From: Ruminococcaceae bacterium UBA1772 | GTDB taxonomy: Bacteria > Bacillota > Clostridia > Oscillospirales > Acutalibacteraceae | NCBI GenBank assembly: GCA_002314645.1 | Contig: DCGS01000010.1 | Coordinates: 6,925-32,329, forward strand | Direction: 5' to 3' | Length of the DNA stretch: 25,405 bases | Part shown: piece after piece, positions 21,745 through 25,405 of the stretch | Position numbering within the stretch: position 1 is the stretch's first letter | Layout of the letters: each line of letters starts with the position of its first letter | The notes under the pieces: generated by a model | The model's database searches: none | What the model was told of the DNA's origin: nothing | Seen by the model: only the letters and a program-made list of their open reading frames with translations | Position numbers and translations under genes: made by a program

Positions 21745-22200
21745 ATGAAATGTCCATTCTGTGCGTATGAAGAAAGCAAAGTAATTGACTCAAGACCAAC
21801 AGACGAAGGAGAAAGAATTCGTCGTCGTCGTGAATGTATTAAGTGTGGAAAAAGATTCACAACTTATGAAATCATTGAGAGTGTTCCTCTTATTGTAGTT
21901 AAGAAGGATAAGTCTCGTGAGCAGTTCGACAGAAACAAGCTCTTCGGTGGTCTCCTCCGTGCTTGTGAAAAGAGACCAGTTTCAATCCAGACTATTGAAA
22001 ACGCTGTAGATGAAATTGAAACATCTCTCCAGAACTCACTCGACAGAGAGGTTACCTCAGATAAAATCGGTGAGCTTGCAATGGAAAAACTTAAGAACAT
22101 AGACGAAGTTGCATATGTACGCTTTGCATCTGTATACAGACAGTTCAAGGATATTACTACTTTCGTTGAAGAAGTAACAAGACTTCTTGACGAGAAATAA
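21745..22200 (+). CDS. nrdR: Transcriptional repressor NrdR
   Basis: The product has 151 residues. A zinc ribbon with C3/C6 and C31/C34 ([18 protein letters not shown], then [17 protein letters not shown]) is followed by an ATP-cone (about 49-139), giving the standard NrdR layout and length. NrdR represses ribonucleotide reductase genes in response to dATP. It is a single-gene unit here: its own promoter lies upstream and a separate promoter serves the aromatic operon downstream. No nrd gene is in the window. Confidence 0.97.
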   Translation: MKCPFCAYEESKVIDSRPTDEGERIRRRRECIKCGKRFTTYEIIESVPLIVVKKDKSREQFDRNKLFGGLLRACEKRPVSIQTIENAVDEIETSLQNSLDREVTSDKIGELAMEKLKNIDEVAYVRFASVYRQFKDITTFVEEVTRLLDEK

Positions 22201-22233
22201 TTGGCATTTAGCTTGTACTTACATAGTGTTTCA

Positions 22234-22258
22234 AGCGCTTTAAAGCGCTAAAACTTTT
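22234..22258 (+). terminator. Probable terminator of nrdR
   Basis: AGCGCTTTAAAGCGCT (22234-22249) is a perfect palindrome that folds as a 5-bp GC stem, followed by AAAACTTTTT. It directly precedes the aro operon promoter. Confidence 0.55.
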
Positions 22259-22260
22259 TG

Positions 22261-22289
22261 TTGACACGGCACATGTATTGTGGTAGTAT
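22261..22289 (+). promoter_or_regulatory. Promoter of the aromatic amino acid operon
   Basis: TTGACA (22261-22266) and TAGTAT (22284-22289) are 17 bases apart. Transcription should start near 22296, about 23 bases ahead of the leader peptide ATG. Confidence 0.8.
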
Positions 22290-22318
22290 CTTCTCAACAA
22301 AAAAAGGAGCACGAAAAA

Positions 22319-22405
22319 ATGTGTAATTCAATCTTCACAGCTGAATACCGTTACTTTAGCTTTGCATACTATTACAAGGCTAGTTCTGTTTTGGCTGAGT
22401 TTTGA
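22319..22405 (+). CDS. 28-residue Tyr/Phe-rich leader peptide
   Basis: The ATG at 22319 has AAGGAG 9 bases upstream, and the frame ends at TGA 22403-22405. Nine of 28 residues are aromatic amino acids made by the operon: Tyr at 10, 12, 17, 18 and 19, and Phe at 6, 13, 15 and 28. Tyr codons 17-19 are consecutive (22367-22375). The peptide has no other apparent role. It serves to let the ribosome sense charged tRNA-Tyr and tRNA-Phe, as in enteric pheA or Trp attenuators. Confidence 0.85.
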   Translation: MCNSIFTAEYRYFSFAYYYKASSVLAEF

Positions 22406-22475
22406 GAATTACTTATAGTGCAATATACGCATTTTAAGACCTCACAGTCAAAACGGCTGTGAGGTTATCTTTTTT
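22388..22475 (+). promoter_or_regulatory. Ribosome-coupled transcription attenuator of the aro operon
   Basis: The antiterminator pairs GTTTTGGCTG (22388-22397) with CAGTCAAAAC (22445-22454): 10 consecutive pairs including one G-U. It uses part of the 5' arm of the terminator (22439-22447). A ribosome stalled at Tyr17-19 leaves 22388 onward free, so the antiterminator forms; a ribosome reaching the stop codon at 22403 covers 22388-22397, so the terminator forms. The geometry matches the classical design. Confidence 0.8.
22439..22475 (+). terminator. Leader terminator of the aro operon
   Basis: ACCTCACAG (22439-22447), loop, CTGTGAGGT (22457-22465) is a perfect 9-bp stem followed by TATCTTTTTT. 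It lies 12 bases before the DAHP synthase ATG. Confidence 0.9.
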
Positions 22476-22487
22476 GGAGGGTCTACC

Positions 22488-23492
22488 ATGATTGTCATCT
22501 TAAAAGAAAATCCTGATTTAAAACAGCTTGAAAGCTTTAAATCTTGGGTAACTGAAAAAGGAATAAGCATCCACGAGTCTCAGGGTACTACAGAAAGAAT
22601 CCTTGGCCTTGTAGGTGACACAACTCAAATAGATATAGATCTTATTTCTGCTCTTGATATTGTTGCAGACGTAAGAAGAATTCAGGAACCATATAAAAAC
22701 GCAAACAGAAAGTTCCACCCAAATGACTCTATTATAGATGTAAATGGAGTTAAGATTGGCGGAGGCAATATGACACTTATTGCTGGACCTTGCTCGGTAG
22801 AGTCAAGGGAGCAAGTGTGTGAAATTGCTGAAGCCGTAAAGAAGTCCGGCGCAACACTCCTTCGCGGAGGCGCGTTTAAGCCTCGTACATCACCTTACTC
22901 TTTCCAGGGTCTTCGCGCCGAGGGAATTGAGTTTTTGCTTGAGGCCAAAAAGGCTACAGGACTTCCAATTGTTACAGAAATTATGGATATTTCACAGCTT
23001 GACTGCTTCACAGATGTTGACGTAATTCAAATTGGTGCAAGAAACATGCAGAACTTTGAACTCCTTCGTCAAATTGGTAGAACAAACAAGCCAATCCTCT
23101 TAAAGCGTGGTCTTTCTGCAACCTATGAAGAACTCCTTATGAGCGCTGAATACATTATGGCAGAAGGAAACAACCAGGTTATCCTCTGTGAAAGAGGTAT
23201 TCGTACATTTGAAACATACACAAGAAATACAATGGATGTTGCAGCTGTACCCGCTCTTAAAAAGCTCTCTCACCTTCCAGTAATTGTTGACCCTTCACAT
23301 TCTGGTGGTAGATATGACTTAGTAGAACCACTCTCTCTTGCAGCAACTGCTGCAGGCTGTGATGGTCTTATTATTGAAGTACACAACGACCCAGAGCATG
23401 CTCTCTGTGACGGACCACAGTCACTTAGACCTGAAGCATTTGATGCTCTTGCAAAGAAAGTATCTAGAGTTCACGCTGCAGTGAACGCATAA
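22488..23492 (+). CDS. aroF: 3-deoxy-7-phosphoheptulonate (DAHP) synthase, type I-beta
   Basis: The product has 334 residues. An N-terminal ferredoxin-like/ACT-related domain (about 1-70) precedes the TIM barrel. The barrel carries LIAGPCSVES (about 98-107), RGGAFKPRTSPYSFQG (about 126-141), IGARNMQN, KRGLSATYEE and VDPSHSGGR. The N-terminal domain is the one that binds Tyr/Phe in Thermotoga-type enzymes and allows feedback inhibition. It makes DAHP from PEP and erythrose-4-phosphate, the first step of the shikimate pathway. The start is fixed by GGAGGG 8 bases upstream. It is followed after 12 bases by tyrA, and expression is under the leader attenuator. Confidence 0.95.
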   Translation: MIVILKENPDLKQLESFKSWVTEKGISIHESQGTTERILGLVGDTTQIDIDLISALDIVADVRRIQEPYKNANRKFHPNDSIIDVNGVKIGGGNMTLIAGPCSVESREQVCEIAEAVKKSGATLLRGGAFKPRTSPYSFQGLRAEGIEFLLEAKKATGLPIVTEIMDISQLDCFTDVDVIQIGARNMQNFELLRQIGRTNKPILLKRGLSATYEELLMSAEYIMAEGNNQVILCERGIRTFETYTRNTMDVAAVPALKKLSHLPVIVDPSHSGGRYDLVEPLSLAATAAGCDGLIIEVHNDPEHALCDGPQSLRPEAFDALAKKVSRVHAAVNA

Positions 23493-23504
23493 AGGAAGAT
23501 TAAA

Positions 23505-24374
23505 ATGTCTGAAATTAAAACAGTTGGCGTCGTAGGTCTTGGACTTATAGGCGGTTCCATGGTTAAAACAGTAAAATACAAAACGGATTGTACCGTATAC
23601 GGTATTGACCTTTCAAAAGAGACTATGGCCCTTGCAGAAATGTCTGGAAGCATTGACGGCCCGCTCACAAGCGAACGCATTTCCGAATGTGACCTTGTTA
23701 TGATTGCCATTACACCAGGTGCCCTTATAAACTGGGTACGTGAAAATGCAAAGTATTTTAAGAAGGATTCAATGCTCGTTGACCTCTGTGGTGTTAAAAA
23801 GGTTGTAATGGATGAAGTTGAACAAATTGCAAAAGACAACGGCTTCATTTATGTTGGCGGTCATCCTATGGCTGGTAAAGAAGTAGCAGGCTTTATTAAT
23901 GCTACTGAACATCTTTATGGTAATGCTTCTATGATCCTCTGCCCTCCACAGGGAACAGACATACATATTATGGATACTCTTAAATCCTTTTATAAAACTA
24001 TTGGGTTTAGAACAATTGTATTTTCAGACAAGGATGAGCATGACAGAATAATTGCGTATACATCGCAGCTTGCCCACGTTACATCTTCCGCATACATTAA
24101 ATCCCCTACTTCTCGTAGTTATATGGGATTTTCTGCTGGCAGTTACAGAGACATGACACGTGTTGCTCGTCTTGACCCTGACATGTGGACTGAGCTCTTC
24201 CTTGACAACGCAGATAACCTTGAGGTTGAACTTAAGGAACTTATAAAGAATCTTCAGGATTACTATGACGCTCTTCATTCACGTGACGAAGAAAAGCTTC
24301 ATGCCCTCTTAAAGGAAGGTCTTGATATTAAGCTTGTTCAGCGTGGCGAAAAGAGCTGGAAAGAAAACAAATAA
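23505..24374 (+). CDS. tyrA: Prephenate dehydrogenase
   Basis: The product has 289 residues. A Rossmann fold starts with VGVVGLGLIGGSMVKTV (GxGxxGG at about 11-17). GGHPMAGKEVAGF (about 123-135) holds the catalytic His region of the family, and SQLAHVTSSAYIKSP and FSAGSYRDMTRVARLDP (around residues 209-225) are also typical. Prephenate is decarboxylated and oxidised to 4-hydroxyphenylpyruvate with NAD+, on the way to tyrosine. No ACT domain is present at the C-terminus, so feedback control may rely on DAHP synthase and attenuation. It sits between aroF and aroB with short gaps (12 and 13 bases). Confidence 0.95.
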   Translation: MSEIKTVGVVGLGLIGGSMVKTVKYKTDCTVYGIDLSKETMALAEMSGSIDGPLTSERISECDLVMIAITPGALINWVRENAKYFKKDSMLVDLCGVKKVVMDEVEQIAKDNGFIYVGGHPMAGKEVAGFINATEHLYGNASMILCPPQGTDIHIMDTLKSFYKTIGFRTIVFSDKDEHDRIIAYTSQLAHVTSSAYIKSPTSRSYMGFSAGSYRDMTRVARLDPDMWTELFLDNADNLEVELKELIKNLQDYYDALHSRDEEKLHALLKEGLDIKLVQRGEKSWKENK

Positions 24375-24387
24375 AGAGGTTAAAGAA

Positions 24388-25405
24388 TGAATACCACTCA
24401 TATTACTGTTAAAGCATCAAAAGAATATGTAGTACACACAGAAAGCGGACTTATGAAGAACTGTGGCAGTGTGGTGTCTGAGCTTTTAAAGCCTTGTAAA
24501 ATTGGCATTATTTCTGACACTAATGTTGCCCCTCTTTACCTTGATACCGTTAAGTCATCTTTAGAGGCTTCTGGTTTTTCTGTTGTAAGCTTTGTATTCC
24601 CTGCTGGCGAAGAGTCAAAGAACATTTCTACTCTTTCTGACATTTGGGAATTCCTTGCAACAAATGAAATAACTAGAAGTGACTGCCTTTTAGCCCTTGG
24701 TGGTGGCGTTGTTGGAGACATGACTGGTTTTGCTGCCGCATCCTTCCTTCGTGGTATTCCATTCATTCAAATGCCAACAAGCCTCCTAGCCTCGGTCGAT
24801 TCATCCGTGGGTGGAAAGACAGCCATAGATTTAAAGGCAGGCAAAAACTTGGCAGGTGCATTCCATCAGCCACTCACAGTCATCTGTGACACAGATGCTC
24901 TAAAAACTCTCCCTCAGGAATTCTTAGTAGATGGAACCGCAGAAGTAATTAAATATGGTGTTTTAGGAAACAAAAGAATTCTTGAAATATATGAGAATAT
25001 TCCAACACCTTACACATATGAAAACATAAAGGACATTCTTCCTGAAATTATTACAGAATCCGTAAAAATGAAGGCTGACTTTGTACTGCGTGATGAATTT
25101 GATAACGGGGACAGAAAGTTCTTAAACCTTGGACATACCATAGGACACAGCATTGAACAGTGTGCAAACTTCAAGGTTTCACACGGTAATGCCGTTGCCG
25201 CTGGTATGGCACTCATTTCACTTGCAGGTGAAAAATACGGTTACACTGAAGAAGGCACATATGACTACATTTGTAATCTTCTAAAAAAAGTAACCCTCCC
25301 TACTGGTATTCCAGAAGGACTCTCTTTTACAAAAGATCAGCTTGCAAATCCTGCTGCAAAAGACAAAAAGAGAAACGGCAAAAAGTTAACCCTTGTAATG
25401 CCAAA
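24388..25405 (+). CDS. aroB: 3-dehydroquinate synthase, N-terminal 339 residues (3' end outside window)
   Basis: The frame opens at ATG 24388 with AGAGG upstream and continues to the window end without a stop. Signature elements are ALGGGVVGDMTGFAAASFLR, PTSLLASVDSSVGGKTAIDL (both about 103-147), GTAEVIKYG and LNLGHTIGHSIE. These include the NAD+-binding Gly motif and the metal ligands (Glu in AEVIKYG, His in GHTIGHS). It converts DAHP to 3-dehydroquinate, the second shikimate step, so it works directly after the first gene of this operon. About 20 residues are missing compared with a ~350-360 residue family length. Confidence 0.96.

Noticed and set aside
22296..22487. T-box riboswitch in the aro leader
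   Set aside because: No T-box sequence or specifier stem was seen, and the leader peptide plus alternative stems explain the region fully.

Overview
The window looks like chromosomal DNA of a low-GC anaerobic Firmicute, most likely a member of the Lachnospiraceae or a related clostridial family. The reasons are A/T-rich intergenic DNA, strong GGAGG-type ribosome binding sites, consensus sigma-A promoters, an ammonium transporter fused to a P-II domain, and an SPFH/TPM/zinc-ribbon gene set. The species cannot be named from the sequence. There is no insertion sequence, CRISPR array, integrase or rRNA. One tRNA gene, tRNA-Ser(GGA), is present.

Layout. 1-660: the tail of a probable ECF transporter S component and a GtrA-like membrane protein, closed by a two-way terminator. 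666-5825 (minus): a tight six-gene operon. It encodes a membrane protein, a GNAT acetyltransferase, a YdjG-like zinc-ribbon membrane protein, a TPM-domain protein, a Tim44-like/zinc-ribbon protein and a YdjI-like SPFH protein with three zinc ribbons. It resembles a membrane-scaffold or envelope-stress module without its PspA partner. 5943-9361 (minus): a four-gene catabolic-looking operon with a Cys-rich V4R-like protein, a GcvT-like folate-dependent methyltransferase, an SDR dehydrogenase and a small DUF1858-like protein. A PucR-type regulator (9573-11117) is divergent from it. The substrate is unknown. 11163-12905 (minus): the Amt/P-II fusion, preceded by an RNA leader with two hexaloop hairpins, each mutually exclusive with its own intrinsic terminator. 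This is the hallmark of ANTAR-protein antitermination.

13124-15277 (minus): a zinc-ribbon membrane protein, a DUF5131 (Gp37/Gp68-like) protein and a C45/choloylglycine-hydrolase-like Ntn hydrolase. 15374-17579 (plus): an M20 peptidase, a lipoprotein and a YkvA-like (DUF1232) protein. 17618-17710: tRNA-Ser. 17803-19305: a multi-spanning membrane protein divergent from a TetR-type regulator, with a palindromic operator candidate between them. 19342-20172 (minus): a stand-alone HD-GYP phosphodiesterase. 20269-21483 (minus): a cytoplasmic lipase of the Gram-positive type. 21745-22200 (plus): nrdR.

22261-25405 (plus): an aromatic amino acid operon (type I-beta DAHP synthase, prephenate dehydrogenase, 3-dehydroquinate synthase running off the window). 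It is preceded by a complete classical attenuator: a 28-codon leader peptide with five Tyr and four Phe codons, a 10-bp antiterminator and an overlapping terminator. Ribosome-coupled attenuation of this kind is uncommon in Firmicutes, which usually use T-boxes or TRAP. The two RNA leaders (amt and aro), together with the GcvT/SDR/V4R-like operon, are the most notable parts of the window.
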